Part shown: positions 11,411 to 23,651 of the stretch, piece after piece | How the letters are laid out: each line of letters begins with the position of its first letter | Numbering within the stretch: the stretch's first letter is position 1 | Assembly (NCBI GenBank): GCA_964016985.1 | Contig: OZ024831.1 | Coordinates: forward strand, 21,752,609-21,816,608 | Source: Anodontia alba | Taxonomy: Eukaryota > Mollusca > Bivalvia > Lucinida > Lucinidae | DNA: 64,000 nucleotides | Direction: 5' to 3' | The notes under the pieces: model-generated | The model's database searches: none | The model's input: only the letters and a program-made list of their open reading frames with translations | Told to the model about the DNA's origin: nothing | Made by a program: the position numbers and the translations under genes

Positions 11411-14400
11411 TCATATTTTATTAAAAAGTCCGATCTCTTTCAGAAAATCGAGTATTTTTTGAGTTGGCATATTAAAAAGTTCCTTTATATTTTTTACATT
11501 AAAATACTTTGTGCGAATATAATTAAATTCAGCACAAGTGACAAGAAAATGTTTGACCGTAAAAGGTTCGTTACAAGGAATGCAGAATGGAGCTTGTTCA
11601 TTGTTTAAAATATAAGAATGAGTAATTCTAGTGTGTCCAAGTCTACATCTCGTGATTTTTGTTTGTTCTTTTCTGCTGAGATTAGAGAATGTGCATTTGC
11701 TGTTAAAATTTGGTTTGATTTCATTTAATTTATTATAAGTTTGTGTTTCCCAAACAGACTGACATTTGTTGTTGATGTATTGACAGACGTTTGATTTAAA
11801 GTCGGAGTGAGGAATTTTAAAATTGGTTATTACTAAGGATAATGCAGATTTGGCTTCTGAATCTGCTAATTCATTTCCACGAATATTAACGTGGCTGGGA
11901 AGCCAACAAAATACAATTTCTTTTGAAGCGGAAAGATAATAATATTTTTTAAGAATTTGCTGAATTAATGGGTTTCTATGGTGTAAATCTTTAAGAGATT
12001 TTAATACAGAAAGAGAATCTGAATAAATGATAAACTGTTTTTCAGACTGATCTCTGATATGGTAAAGTGCAATATCAATTGCCTTGGCTTCGGCGGTAAA
12101 AATGGAGCTATTATCAGGTAATCTGATACTGTCAGTAAAATTTGGACTAATAACAGAACAAGCAACTTTCTCATCTTGTTTCGAACCATCTGTATAAATT
12201 GACAGGTAATGTTTATAATTTGATTTGATTTCTAAAAATTCATTCTTAAAAATATGCGACTCGACTTCTGTTTTTTTATTTTTTTTGAAGGTCTAAAATA
12301 ATCTTTGGAGGGTTTAACGTCCATGGCTCTTTTGATGGAAAAGAAAAATGCTGAACATTTTTAATATTGATATTGGCCTCTTCAAGTAACGGTTGTATTC
12401 TCAGGCCAAGGGGTTTAATAGCTGTTGGTTTATTATTGTAAAATCTTTCATATTTAGGGTTAAAAACACAATCATGAGCTGAATTACGTGGATTGGCGGC
12501 TAATTTAGTAACATATTGAAGAGACAATTTCTCTCTTCTTATATACAATGATGGTTCATTTGATTCAGCGTATAAACTTTCGACGGGGGAAGTACGAAAA
12601 GCCCCTAGAGCCAGACGTAAACCTTGGTGATGAATAGTATCCAAAGATTTCAAATAAGATTTTCTTGCGGATCCATAAACTATGGATCCATAATCCAATT
12701 TAGATCTAATTAAAGATCTATAGAGATTTAAAAGGACAGTACGATCTCCTCCCCAGTCGGAACTGGAGAGAACTTTAAGAATATCAAGAGCTTTTAAACA
12801 TTTAGCTTTTAAAGCTTTGATGTGTGGTATAAAAGATAATTTGTTATCGAACAAAAGACCCAGGAATTTTGCTTCACTGACGACTGGAATTGGACTACCG
12901 TATATGGTGAGATGAGGATCTAAATGTAGCTGACGTATCTGACAAAAATGAACGCATTGAGTTTTTGTTTTTGAAAATTTGAAACCATTTTCTGTTGCCC
13001 AATCTTCTATATTGTTTAAACATCGTTGTAGTTTGAATTCAATGGTTTCCATATTTTTCGATCTAATAAATATTCCAAAATCGTCAACAAAAAGTGAACA
13101 ATCAAGGTCTTTCACACATTTAACAATATCGTTAATTTTAATGCCAAACAAGGTAGGTGATAAAATGCTTCCCTGTGGTACACCTTGTTCTTGTTTAAAT
13201 ATGTCCGATAACGTATTACCTATTCGAACATTAAATGTTCGATCTGATAAAAAATTTTGAATAAAAAGTGGTAATCGGCCTTTAAGGCCTAATTTATGTA
13301 AATCTTTCATGATGCCATGTTTCCATGTAGTATCGTAAGCTTTTTCAAGATCAAAAAATACAGCTACGACATGTTCTTTTTTAATAAAGGCATCACGAAT
13401 AAAGGATTCCAAACGAATCAAATGATCGTTTGTACAGTTATTTTTTCTGAATCCAGCTTGATATTTTGTTATAACCTGGTTTGATTCCAAGAACCAAACC
13501 AGCCTATCATTAATCATTCTCTCCATTGTTTTACATAAACAACTTGTCAAAGCAATAGGTCTGTAGTTAGTAGCTTCAGTATGATCTTTATTTGGTTTTG
13601 GTATAGGTATAATCGTTGCTTTACTCCAGTCTTTTGGAAATTTTCCAGTGATCCAAATATCATTTAAAATATTTAATAAAGTTTTTAAAGCGTTATTGGG
13701 TAAATGTTTAAGAATTTGATAATGAATGTCATCAGGACCAGCAGCTGTATCATGAGATTTATGAAGAGCATCTAATAATTCTGAAGCTGTGAATGGTACA
13801 TTATATTTTTCATGATTTAGTGACGTAAAATTTAGATGCTCTTTCTCTCGTTCCTGTTTTATGTTTTGAAAGGTATCGGAATAGTTTGCACTAGAAGAGT
13901 TTTTTCTGAAAATTCTCTCCTAGTGCATTGGAAATATCTTTAGTCGTTGAGCATATATTTCCATTTGATTTAATATGGACATGCTTGTTATTTTTATTTT
14001 TGCCAGTAATTTTTCGAATCATGTCCCATATTTTCTTTGCTGGAGTTCTAGCATTAAGTTTGGAGACGTATTGCTGCCAAGATGTTCTTTTAGCCGTTTT
14101 TATTGTCTTGCGAGCTTTAGCTCGCATTTGTTTGGCATGGATTAGATTTTCTTTTGTTGGCTGCCTATTGAACTTTCGTAAGGCAGATTTTCTTTTATTT
14201 ATTGAATTTTTAACATCTTTATTAAACCAAGGTCTATTTCTTTTTGAACGTGTCGAGGACTTTGGAATACATTTTTCGGCTACATGAATTAATGTATCAG
14301 TAAAAGCTTGTATATCATCTGCTGTTTTAAACATTTCAGGATTTAATTTTTCATTACATAGCTCCATAAAATTCTCCCAGTTTGCTTTATTCAAATTCCA

Positions 14401-15084
14401 TCGGGAATGATGGTCTTCATTTGTCGATTCAATTTCTTCAATTTTAATTGGAAAATGATCGCTCCCATGAAGGTCATCTAAAACTGACCAATCAAAATCT
14501 AAGTAAATATTTGGAGAGCATATAGACAAATCTAAAGCAAAATAATTTCTTGTAGGAGAATGAAGATAAGTTGGTTGTTTATCGTTAAATAAACATAGAT
14601 CATTTTCTGCAATAAAATTTTCTATTATTTCTCCTTTGTCATTTGTATCCAGACAACCCCATAGTTTGCTGTGACTATTAAAGTCACCTAATAATAAATA
14701 AGGACGAGGTAACTGGTTTATAAGTTTTTCTAAATCGTGTTTAGAAAACTTACAGTGTGGAGGGAGATATAGAGAACAAATTGTTATGGATTTAGATAGA
14801 GTGACATTTACAGCAACAGCTTGTAAATTACTATTTATATCTATCTGTCTATGAGGAACATTTGATTTTACAAGGATAGATGAGCCTCCTGAGGCTTTCT
14901 GATTTTCAGTTGCGATATGATTATATAAACTATAATTTTTAAAATTAATATTATCTGTATTCTTCAAAAAGGTTTCCTGGAGACAAAAGACAGTCGGAGA
15001 AAGTAGTGTTGTTAAAATTAAAATTTCGTTATAATTTGCTTTTAGTCCTCGACAGTTCCACTGAATTATTGATTTTTTATCCAT
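11411..15084 (-). pseudogene. LINE ORF2 replicase (EN-RT-RNase H), copy F, frameshifted
   Basis: Nominal length is ~1,224 codons: EN ~5-225, RT ~455-735, RNase H ~955-1085, Cys/His tail ~1140-1185. The start at 15,084 (MDKKSIIQWNCRGLK) is 33 bases after ORF1. The first break is an extra T in a T-run near 13,905 (EN frame ends at 13,891). RT motifs lie in 13,550-12,276. A second shift near 12,276 sits in a T-run at the RT/RNase H linker. The motif C is FVDD instead of the usual YADD/FADD. All breaks are in homopolymers, so base-calling error must be excluded before calling it dead. Confidence 0.85.
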
Positions 15085-15117
15085 GATAAATGGAGAGATG
15101 ATTTGAAAATAAGGAAC

Positions 15118-16404
15118 TTAATCCTTTTGTTTTCTCTGAGATTGCGAGAACATGGAGGAGTCAGTCTCTAACTCCATGTTCTCAAGGGAATCGAACCGAT
15201 TGACCAACTTGATCGGATCGGCCGACGCCCCTTTACTGTATGGATTTGGTTCTTTATCTTTTTCTTTTCCATTTTTTCCTTTCTGGTCAGCTGTCCTGGA
15301 CCTGGATCTCTGTTGTGATCCACTTGTTTTAGTCGGCTGTGTTTGTGAACTGTTTTGAGATTTTGTTGGTGGTCTAGACTGATGAGTAGATGTGGGTTTA
15401 GGTTTAGGTTTTAGAGTAGGAGTAATAACTTTTGAATTTGCTTTGATGACAGAATCTTTTTCGTTGAACTGGGTAGAACTTTCTTTGGTTTCAGGTTTAG
15501 TGTTTAGGGATTGAACAACTTTTGCAAAGGTGATTTCAGGTTGATTTTCTTGAATCTTTTTGGCTTCCAAATAAGTGATTTTTTGTGTAACTTTAATTTT
15601 CATGATTTCTTTCTCTTTTTTCCAAATTTCACACTGATTTGATTTTGATTGATGGTTTTTGTGACAGTTCACACACTTGGCTTCATTTTTACAAGCATTT
15701 GTAGGGTGATCAAATTCACCCATACCACATTTTTCACATACTGATCCAGGTGCTTCCGGACAGCCGTTTTCATGATGTCCAAACCTCTGACAGTTGAAAC
15801 ACCGCAGAGGATTTGGTATGTAGACTTCAACCGGTATAATTCGGTAAAATATTTTTAGTGATTTCGGTAAAGTTGTGGTGTTGAAAGTTAGTAAAAGTGT
15901 ATTTGTTTCTATAAAGTTTCCATCTTTTTTAATTTTAAAACGTTTGCAAGCTGTTACTCCTTGTGTGTTAAGATATTCTGTGATATTTTCTTCAGTTTCA
16001 TGTTTTAGCATTCTGTCACGGATAATTCCTTTGCAACTGTTTAGAGTTTTATGTTCCGTGACAGTGACATTAATATTAAAAAATTTTGTAAGTTTCAAAA
16101 GATTATCAGTTTGAGATTTTCTGTTTGTTTCTACCAAAAGAGTTCCATTTTTTAATTTTTTAACATTTTTTGGAGTGCCTATAATTGATTCTATTTGCTT
16201 TTCTATAATGAAAGGAGACAGTGAAGTAATTGGTTTGTCTTCCTTACTCGAAATCACTAAAAATTTAGCGAAGTTCTCATTTGCTTTGAAAGTAAAAGTA
16301 GTCGGTTGCGTGTCGTCCTCCGAAGAGTCGAACGCCAGAAATCGTTTTCGAGAGGCCATGATGATGAAATTTTTGATTCGATAGCTATGCGCCCCACCCT
16401 CCAT
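15118..16404 (-). CDS. LINE ORF1 protein, copy F, intact (428 aa)
   Basis: This is an open ORF1 with the same layout as copy C. The conserved block ends in IPNPL, then come three zinc knuckles (CFNCQRFGHHENGC, CEKCGMGEFDHPTNAC, CVNCHKNHQSKSNQC). A charged helical segment (EKEIMKIKVTQKITYLEAKK) follows, then a basic Ser/Thr-rich tail. It is two residues shorter than C in the KEKDK tract near the C-terminus. The start MEGGAHS at 16,404 is conserved, with an alternative internal MASRKR. The likely function is binding of the element RNA; ORF1 in I factors has nucleic-acid-chaperone activity (family knowledge). Confidence 0.85.
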   Translation of the reverse strand: MEGGAHSYRIKNFIIMASRKRFLAFDSSEDDTQPTTFTFKANENFAKFLVISSKEDKPITSLSPFIIEKQIESIIGTPKNVKKLKNGTLLVETNRKSQTDNLLKLTKFFNINVTVTEHKTLNSCKGIIRDRMLKHETEENITEYLNTQGVTACKRFKIKKDGNFIETNTLLLTFNTTTLPKSLKIFYRIIPVEVYIPNPLRCFNCQRFGHHENGCPEAPGSVCEKCGMGEFDHPTNACKNEAKCVNCHKNHQSKSNQCEIWKKEKEIMKIKVTQKITYLEAKKIQENQPEITFAKVVQSLNTKPETKESSTQFNEKDSVIKANSKVITPTLKPKPKPTSTHQSRPPTKSQNSSQTQPTKTSGSQQRSRSRTADQKGKNGKEKDKEPNPYSKGASADPIKLVNRFDSLENMELETDSSMFSQSQRKQKD

Positions 16405-17559
16405 GGAGCCCTACAAGGGGACGTTTAACAGAAATGGATCTCCTATTTCTAACGTCAAGGCTTCATTGCTATTATACTCGGTGTCAAGATCAGAGTCTTC
16501 AGCTCGGCCTCATGCTTAGATGATTTCCCACCTATTCATCTAAATTTCCATAGAAAAATTTATGAACAGTTGGGTTCATCCCCCTATCCACAGCCTCCAC
16601 TCACAGAGGTTTCCGCCAAAGCCCCAATACAAGCCCACCAATTGACCCTTCAGCCGCCGCCCATTGAAACTCACTTAAAGTTAGAGGAACGTGAGAAAAA
16701 TAAGCCCGGTTTGTACCATCAAGATACGTATAAAAGAGAGAAGGAAGCTAAGAACAAGTTGTGCGCTTCTAGAGCTTGGCACGACTGAGCCGATTGATCC
16801 AGGCCGGATCTAACCCAGACCGCTCTTCTATCTGAAATAAGGGCCAAAATGATGTGTTGAAAAGCTGGAGATCCCTGGGCTTTCCTCAATCATCAGGTTC
16901 CCCTCTCCCAGCATACGAGACGCCACCCACGGCAAACAGGTGGTTCCTGTTTTAATAGGGGATTACACCCTATCCACTACAGAAGGAAAGTGATCTGTAG
17001 ATTTTATTCCCTACAGACAAGGGAGGCCGAAAACGTCTGGGAAATTGAAAGGTTATTTTTAACATAAATTAGGAGATCCATATTTAAATAAACAGTTTAT
17101 TAAAGAAAGGATTCATTTTGGATTCATTTTTAAAGAGAGTCAAACATACAAGCTGTGTTAGATGATATGTAGCTTTCAAATGATATGTAGCTTTCATACC
17201 TTGAAAAACGTTTAGTTTTTTTATCTAACAATATTAAATGCATCTTATTTTTTTAATGTGGAGAATGCTAGAGTTCGGAAAAATGACACAAACACAAGAC
17301 AAACACATGTTAAATACAGATGAGGTTATAATCTTCGTCCCATGTGCGACCCACGGGCACAGAATGATACACAAACAAATGAAGCATGTTAGTAACATGA
17401 GATAGGAAAGGTTTAAAAGGATAGATCTCGCGAAATTTGTTTTTTCCAATTTAAGATGCATTTCAATAAATTTAATTTTATAGTCTGGAATTATACCGGT
17501 TGAACGGACGGTTGCTCTGTTATGTTAGGGGTTTTACCCAACTGCCACAGAAGCGGAAG

Positions 17560-17671
17560 GCAGCCACCTATTTCGAGGGCCCGGGTGGTCACGGGCGGCC
17601 TCTTTTAGCCGGCTCGTACGTCACGCAGAGGGTACGTCTGGCCTATTCTAAGCCCGGGACCAGCACGGGAC
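17560..17671 (-). promoter_or_regulatory. LINE 5' terminus / putative internal promoter (copy F)
   Basis: This GC-rich block is in sharp contrast to the AT-rich surroundings and is shared by the 5' ends of A (~1,729-1,840), B (~3,891-4,002), H (~26,106-26,217) and, diverged, D (~28,790-28,882). It holds two direct copies of GTACGTC, a CRE-like TGACGT, and the palindrome cccggg twice. I-type LINEs carry internal pol II promoters at the first bases. That this block is the promoter is inference from position and conservation. Confidence 0.5.
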
Positions 17672-17684
17672 ATATATCTTTGGA

Positions 17685-19078
17685 GGGTTTAACGTCCATG
17701 GCTATTTTGATGGAAAAGAAAAATGCTGAACATTTTTAATATTAATATTGGCCTCTTTAAGTAATGGTTGTATTCTCAGGCCAAGGGGTTTAATAGCTGT
17801 TGGTTTATTATTGTAAAATCTTTCATATTTAGGGTTAAAAACACAATCATGAGCTGAATTACGTGGATTGGCGGCTAATTTAGTAACATATTGAAGAGAC
17901 AATTTCTCTCTTCTTATATACAATGATGGTTCATTTGATTCAGCGTATAAACTTTCGACGGGGGAAGTACGAAAAGCCCCTAGAGCCAGACGTAAACCTT
18001 GGTGATGAATAGTATCCAAATATTTCAAATAAGATTTTCTAGGGGATCCATAAACTATGGATCCATAATCCAGTTTAGATCGAATTAAAGATCTATAAAG
18101 ATTTAAAAGAACAGTACGATCTCCTCCCCAGTCGAAACTGGAGAGAACTTTAAGAATATCAAGTGCTTTAAGACATTTAGCTTTTAAAGCTTTGATGTGT
18201 GGTATAGAAGATAATTTGTTATCGAACAAAAGACCTAGGAATTTTGCTTCACTGACGACTGGGATAGGACTACCGTATATGGTAAGATGAGGATCTAAAT
18301 GTAGCTGACGTATTTGACAAAAATGAACGCATTGAGTTTTTGTTTTTGAAAATTTGAAACCATTCTCTGTTGCCCAATCTTCTATATTGTTTAAACATCG
18401 TTGTAGTTTGAATTCAATGATTTCCATATTTTTCGATCTAATAAATATTCCAAAATCGTCAACAAAAAGTGAACAATCAAGGTCTTTCACACATTTAACA
18501 ATATCGTTAATTTTAATGTCAAACAAGGTAGGTGATAAAATGCTTCCCTGTGGTACACCTTGTTCTTGTTTAAATATGTCCGATAACGTATTACCTATTC
18601 GAACATTAAATGTTCGATCTGATAAAAAGTTTTGAATAAAAAGTGGTAATCGGCCTTTAAGGCCTAATTTATGTAAATCTTTCATGATGCCATGTTTCCA
18701 AGTAGTATCGTAAGCCTTTTCAAGGTCAAAAAATACAGCTACTACATGTTCTTTTTTAACAAAGGCATCACGAATAAAAGATTCCAAACGAATCAAATGA
18801 TCGTTTGTACAGTTATTTTTTCTGAATCCAGCTTGGTATTTTGTTATAAGCTGGTTTGATTCCAAGAACCAAACCAGTCTATCATTAATCATTCTCTCCA
18901 TTGTTTTACATAAACAACTTGTCAAAGCAATAGGTCTGTAGTTAGTAGCTTCAGTATGATCTTTATTTGGTTTTGGTATAGGTATAATCGTTGCTTTACT
19001 CCAGTCTTTTGGAAATTTTCCAGTGATCCAAATATCATTTAAAATATTTAATAAAGTTTTTAAAGCGTTATCGGGTAA
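17685..19078 (-). pseudogene. LINE ORF2 RT domain, copy E
   Basis: The open stretch 18,925-17,702 (about 407 codons) carries NDRLVWFLESNQLITKYQAG, motif A FFDLEKAYD, motif B PQGSILSPTLFD (Gly to Asp after LF, unlike other copies) and motif C FVDD. It also has FDWGG and SPRKSYLKYLD substitutions not seen elsewhere. The sequence upstream to 19,078 encodes the start of the RT (ATIIPIPKPNKDH). The frame is open here but split from RNase H by F and from EN by G-H. Confidence 0.8.
19065..19078. repeat. 14-bp TSD of the G-H insertion (pair at 26,218-26,231)
   Basis: The sequence gcgttatcgggtaa occurs at 19,065-19,078 and 26,218-26,231. Joining E across it gives a continuous match to ORF2 of copies C, F and H. 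No second TSD is seen between G and H. Confidence 0.9.
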
Positions 19079-19762
19079 TAGGATGGATATTTTGTTTATA
19101 GACGCTCAACCCTAAAAGGGCATATAGCGTCTAATAAGTTTTATGTTATGATGATTTTATTTAATGAGAAATTTAAAAATATCTAGGATTGATGTGTTTA
19201 TTTTAAAGAGATAAAGTATCAATGATTTTAAGTGATTAAAAATACTGATCATATTTTATTAAAAAGTCCGATCTCTTTAAGAAAGTCGAGTATTTTCTGA
19301 GTTGGCATATCAAAAAGTTCCTTTATAGTTTTTATATTAAAATACTTTGTGCGAATGTGATTAAATTCAGCACAAGTGATAAGAAAATGTTTGACTGTGA
19401 AAGGTTCATTACAAGGAATGCAGAATGGAGCTTGTTCATTGTTTAAAATATAAGAATGAGTAATTCTAGTGTGTCCAAGTCTACATCTCGTGATTTTTGT
19501 TTGTTCTTTTCTGCTGAGATTAGAGAATGTGCATTTGCTGTTAAAATTTGGTTTGATTTCATTTAATTTATTATAAGTTTGTGTTTCCCAAACAGACTGA
19601 CATTTGTTGTTGATGTATTGACAGACGTTTGATTTAAAGTCGGAGTGAGGAATTTTGAAATTGGTTATTACTAAGGATAATGCAGTTTTGGCTTCTGAAT
19701 CTGCTAATTCATTTCCACGAATATTAACGTGGCTGGGAAGCCAACAAAATACAATTTCTTTT
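19079..19762 (-). mobile_element. LINE copy G: 684-bp 3' fragment fused to H
   Basis: G contains a 1.5-unit ATCC tail, the 3' hairpin, the 3'UTR and the last ~170 codons of ORF2, and stops at 19,762 within the RNase H region. The next base begins the ATCC tail of H. G and the matching part of H (19,763-20,457) differ at only a handful of positions by eye, including gttatg/gttatatg, gtgttt/gtattt and gcagtt/gcagat. G+H share a single TSD, so they entered E together or became doubled after entry. Confidence 0.85.
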
Positions 19763-19947
19763 GATGGATGGATGGATGGATGGATATTTTGTTTATAGAC
19801 GCTCAACCCTAAAAGGGCATATAGCGTCTAATAAGTTTTATGTTATATGATGATTTTATTTAATGAGAAATTTAAAAATATCTAGGATTGATGTATTTAT
19901 TTTAAAGAGATAAAGTATCAATGATTTTAAGTGATTAAAAATACTGA

Positions 19948-22900
19948 TCATATTTTATTAAAAAGTCCGATCTCTTTAAGAAAGTCGAGTATTTTCTGAG
20001 TTGGCATATCAAAAAGTTCCTTTATAGTTTTTATATTAAAATACTTTGTGCGAATGTGATTAAATTCAGCACAAGTGATAAGAAAATGTTTGACTGTGAA
20101 AGGTTCATTACAAGGAATGCAGAATGGAGCTTGTTCATTGTTTAAAATATAAGAATGAGTAATTCTAGTGTGTCCAAGTCTACATCTCGTGATTTTTGTT
20201 TGTTCTTTTCTGCTGAGATTAGAAAATGTGCATTTGCTGTTAAAATTTGGTTTGATTTCATTTAATTTATTATAAGTTTGTGTTTCCCAAACAGACTGAC
20301 ATTTGTTGTTGATGTATTGACAGACGTTTGGTTTAAAGTCGGAGTGAGGAATTTTGAAATTGGTTATTACTAAGGATAATGCAGATTTGGCTTCTGAATC
20401 TGCTAATTCATTTCCACGAATATTAACGTGGCTGGGAAGCCAACAAAATACAATTTCTTTTGAAGCGGAAAGATAATAATATTTTTTTAAGAATTTGCTG
20501 AATTAATGGGTTTCTATGGTGTAAATCTTTAAGAGATTTTAATACAGAAAGAGAATCTGAATAAATGATAAACTGTTTTTCAGACTGATCTCTGATATGG
20601 TAAAGTGCAATATCAATTGCCTTGGCTTCGGCGGTAAAAATGGAGCTATTATCAGGTAATCTGTTACTGTCAGTAAAATTTGGACTAATAACAGAACAAG
20701 CAACTTTCTCATCTTGTTTCGAACCATCTGTATAAATTGACAGGTAATGTTTATAATTTGATTTGATTTCTAAAAATTCATTCTTAAAAATATGCGACTC
20801 GACTTCTGTTTTTTTATTTTTATGAAGGTCTAAAATAATCTTTGGAGGGTTTAACGTCCATGGCTCTTTTGATGGAAAAGATAAATGCTGAACATTTTTA
20901 ATATTGATATTGGCCTCTTCAAGTAACGGTTGTATTCTCAGGCCAAGGGGATTAATAGCTGTTGGTTTATTACTGTAAAATCTTTCATATTTAGGGTTAA
21001 AAACACAATCATGAGCTGAATTACGTGGATTGGCGGCTAATTTAGTAACATATTGAAGAGACAATTTCTCTCTTCTTATATACAATGATGGTTCATTTGA
21101 TTCAGCGTATAAACTTTCGACGGGGGAAGTACGAAAAGCCCCTAGAGCCAGACGTAGACCTTGGTGATGAATAGTATCCAAAGATTTCAAATAAGATTTT
21201 CTTGCGGATCCATAAACTATGGATCCATAATCCAATTTAGATCTAATTAAAGATCTATAGAGATTTAAAAGGACAGTACGATCTCCTCCCCAGTCGGAAC
21301 TGGAGAGAACTTTAAGAATATCAAGAGCTTTTAAACATTTAGCTTTTAAAGCTTTGATGTGTGGTATAAAAGATAATTTGTTATCGAACAAAAGACCCAG
21401 GAATTTTGCTTCACTGACGACTGGAATTGGACTACCGTATATGGTAAGATGAGGATCTGAATGTAGCTGACGTATTTGACAAAAATGAACGCACTGAGTT
21501 TTTGTTTTTGAAAATTTGAAACCATTTTCTGTTGCCCAATCTTCTATATTGTTTAAACATCGTTGTAGTTTGAATTCAATGGTTTCCATATTTTTCGATC
21601 TAATAAATATTCCAAAATCGTCAACAAAAAGTGAACAATCAAGGTCTTTCACACATTTAACAATATCGTTAATTTTAATGCCAAACAAGGTAGGTGATAA
21701 AATGCTTCCCTGTGGTACACCTTGTTCTTGTTTAAATATGTCCGATAACGTATTACCTATTCGAACATTAAATGTTCGATCTGATAAAAAGTTTTGAATA
21801 AAAAGTGGTAATCGGCCTTTAAGGCCTAATTTATGTAAATCTTTCATGATGCCATGTTTCCATGTAGTATCGTAAGCTTTTTCAAGATCAAAAAATACAG
21901 CTACGACATGTTCTTTTTTAATAAAGGCATCACGAATAAAGGATTCCAAACGAATCAAATGATCGTTTGTACAGTTATTTTTTTTGAATCCAGCTTGATA
22001 TTTTGTTATTAGCTGGTTTGATTCCAAGAACCAAACCAGTCTATCATTAATCATTCTCTCCATTGTTTTACATAAACAACTTGTCAAAGCAATAGGTCTG
22101 TAGTTAGTAGCTTCAGTATGATCTTTATTTGGTTTTGGTATAGGTATAATGGTTGCTTTACTCCAGTCTTTTGGAAATTTTCCAGTGATCCAAATATCAT
22201 ATAAAATATTTAATAAAGTTTTTAAAGCGTTATCGGGTAAATGTTTAAGAATTTGATAATGAATGTCATCAGGACCAGCAGCTGTATCGTGAGATTTATG
22301 AAGAGCATCTAATAATTCTGAAGCTGTGAATGGTACATTATATTTTTCATGATTTAGTGACGTAAAATTTAGATGCTCTTTCTCTCGTTCCTGTTTTATG
22401 TTTTGAAAGGTTTCAGAATAATTTGCACTAGAAGAGTTTTTCTGAAAATTCTCTCCTAGTGCATTGGAAATATCTTTAGTCGTTGAGCATATATTTCCAT
22501 TTGATTTAATATGGACATGCTTGTTATTTTTATTTTTGCCAGTAATTTTCGAATCATGTCCCATATCTTCTTTGCTGGAGTTCTAGAATTAAGTTTGGAG
22601 ACGTATTGCTGCCAAGATGTTCTTTTAGCCGTTTTTATTGTCTTGCGAGCTTTGCTCGCATTTGTTTGGCATGGATTAGATTTTCTTTTGTTGGCTGCCT
22701 ATTGAACTTTCGTAAGGCAGATTTTCTTTTATTTATAGAATTTTTAACATCTTTATTAAACCAAGGTCTATTTCTTTTTGAACGTGTCGAGGACTTAGGA
22801 ATACATTTTTCGGCTACATGAATTAATGTATCAGTAAAAGCTTGTATATCATCTGCTGTTTTAAACATTTCAGGATTTAATTTTTCATTACATAGCTCCA

Positions 22901-23618
22901 TAAAATTCTCCCAGTTTGCTTTATTGAAATTCCAACGGGAATGATGGTCTTCATTTGTCGATTCAATTTCTTCAATTTTAATTGGAAAATGATCGCTCCC
23001 ATGAAGGTCATCTAAAACTGACCAATCAAAATCTAAGTAAATATTTGGAGAGCATATAGACAAATCTAAAGCAAAATAATTTCTTGTAGGAGAATGAAGA
23101 TAAGTTGGTTGTTTATCGTTAAATAAACATAAATCATTTTCTGCAATAAAATTTTCTATTATTTCTCCTTTGTCATTTGTATCCAGACAACCCCATAGTT
23201 TGCTGTGACTATTAAAGTCACCTAATAATAAATAAGGACGAGGTAACTGGTTTATAAGATTTTCTAAATCGTGTTTAGAAAATTTACAGTGTGGAGGAAG
23301 ATATAGAGAACAAATTGTTATGGATTTAGACAGAGTGACATTTACAGCAACAGCTTGTAAATTACTATTTATATCTATCTGTCTATGAGGAACATTTGAT
23401 TTTACAAGGATAGATGAACCTCCTGAGGCTTTCTGATTTTCAGTTGCGATATGATTATATAAACTATAATTTTTAAAATTAATATTATCTGTATTTTTTA
23501 AAAATGTTTCCTGGAGACAAAAGACAGTCGGAGAAAGTAGTGTTGTTAAAATTAAAATTTCGTTATAATTTGCTTTTAGTCCTTGACAGTTCCACTGAAT
23601 AATTGATTTTTTATCCAT
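19948..23618 (-). pseudogene. LINE ORF2 replicase, copy H, frameshifted
   Basis: The EN frame 23,618-22,635 (327 codons) ends after a one-base loss in the gcgagctttgctcgc context. A second single-base loss near 22,548 re-phases it. The longest open block of any ORF2 here (22,564-20,423, 713 codons) holds all RT motifs (FFDLEKAYDTTW, QGVPQGSILSPTLF, LFVDDFGIF). It also holds the RNase H residues Asp in IYTDGS, Glu in TAEAKA and Asp in IIYSDS. An extra T near 20,480 then shifts the frame before WLPSHVNIRGNELADSEAK, which carries the last catalytic Asp. The stop is at 19,948. Confidence 0.85.
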
Positions 23619-23651
23619 GATAAATGGAGAGATGATTTCAAAATAAGGAAC

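Larger units (their letters stand above)
11236..17671 (-). mobile_element. LINE copy F, full length (~6.4 kb), I/Nimb-like
   Basis: F is the only full-length simple insertion in the window. It has a 13-bp TSD on both sides, a four-unit ATCC tail at the left, and the canonical 5' terminus GTCCCGTGCTGG at 17,671. The order on the minus strand is 5'UTR 16,405-17,671, ORF1, ORF2, then a 3'UTR of ~175 bp. A poly-Cys ORF1, an ORF2 with EN, RT and a terminal RNase H, no LTR, and a short tandem 3' tail together point to the I superfamily (I/Nimb clade). Clade rank is inferred from domain order, not from a tree. Confidence 0.88.
17672..19078 (-). mobile_element. LINE copy E, fragment 2
   Basis: This is the continuation of E to the right of F: the ORF2 region between RT and RNase H, then the RT itself. 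It ends at 19,078 where the G-H composite begins. The bases 17,672-17,684 are the duplicated target site. Confidence 0.88.
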
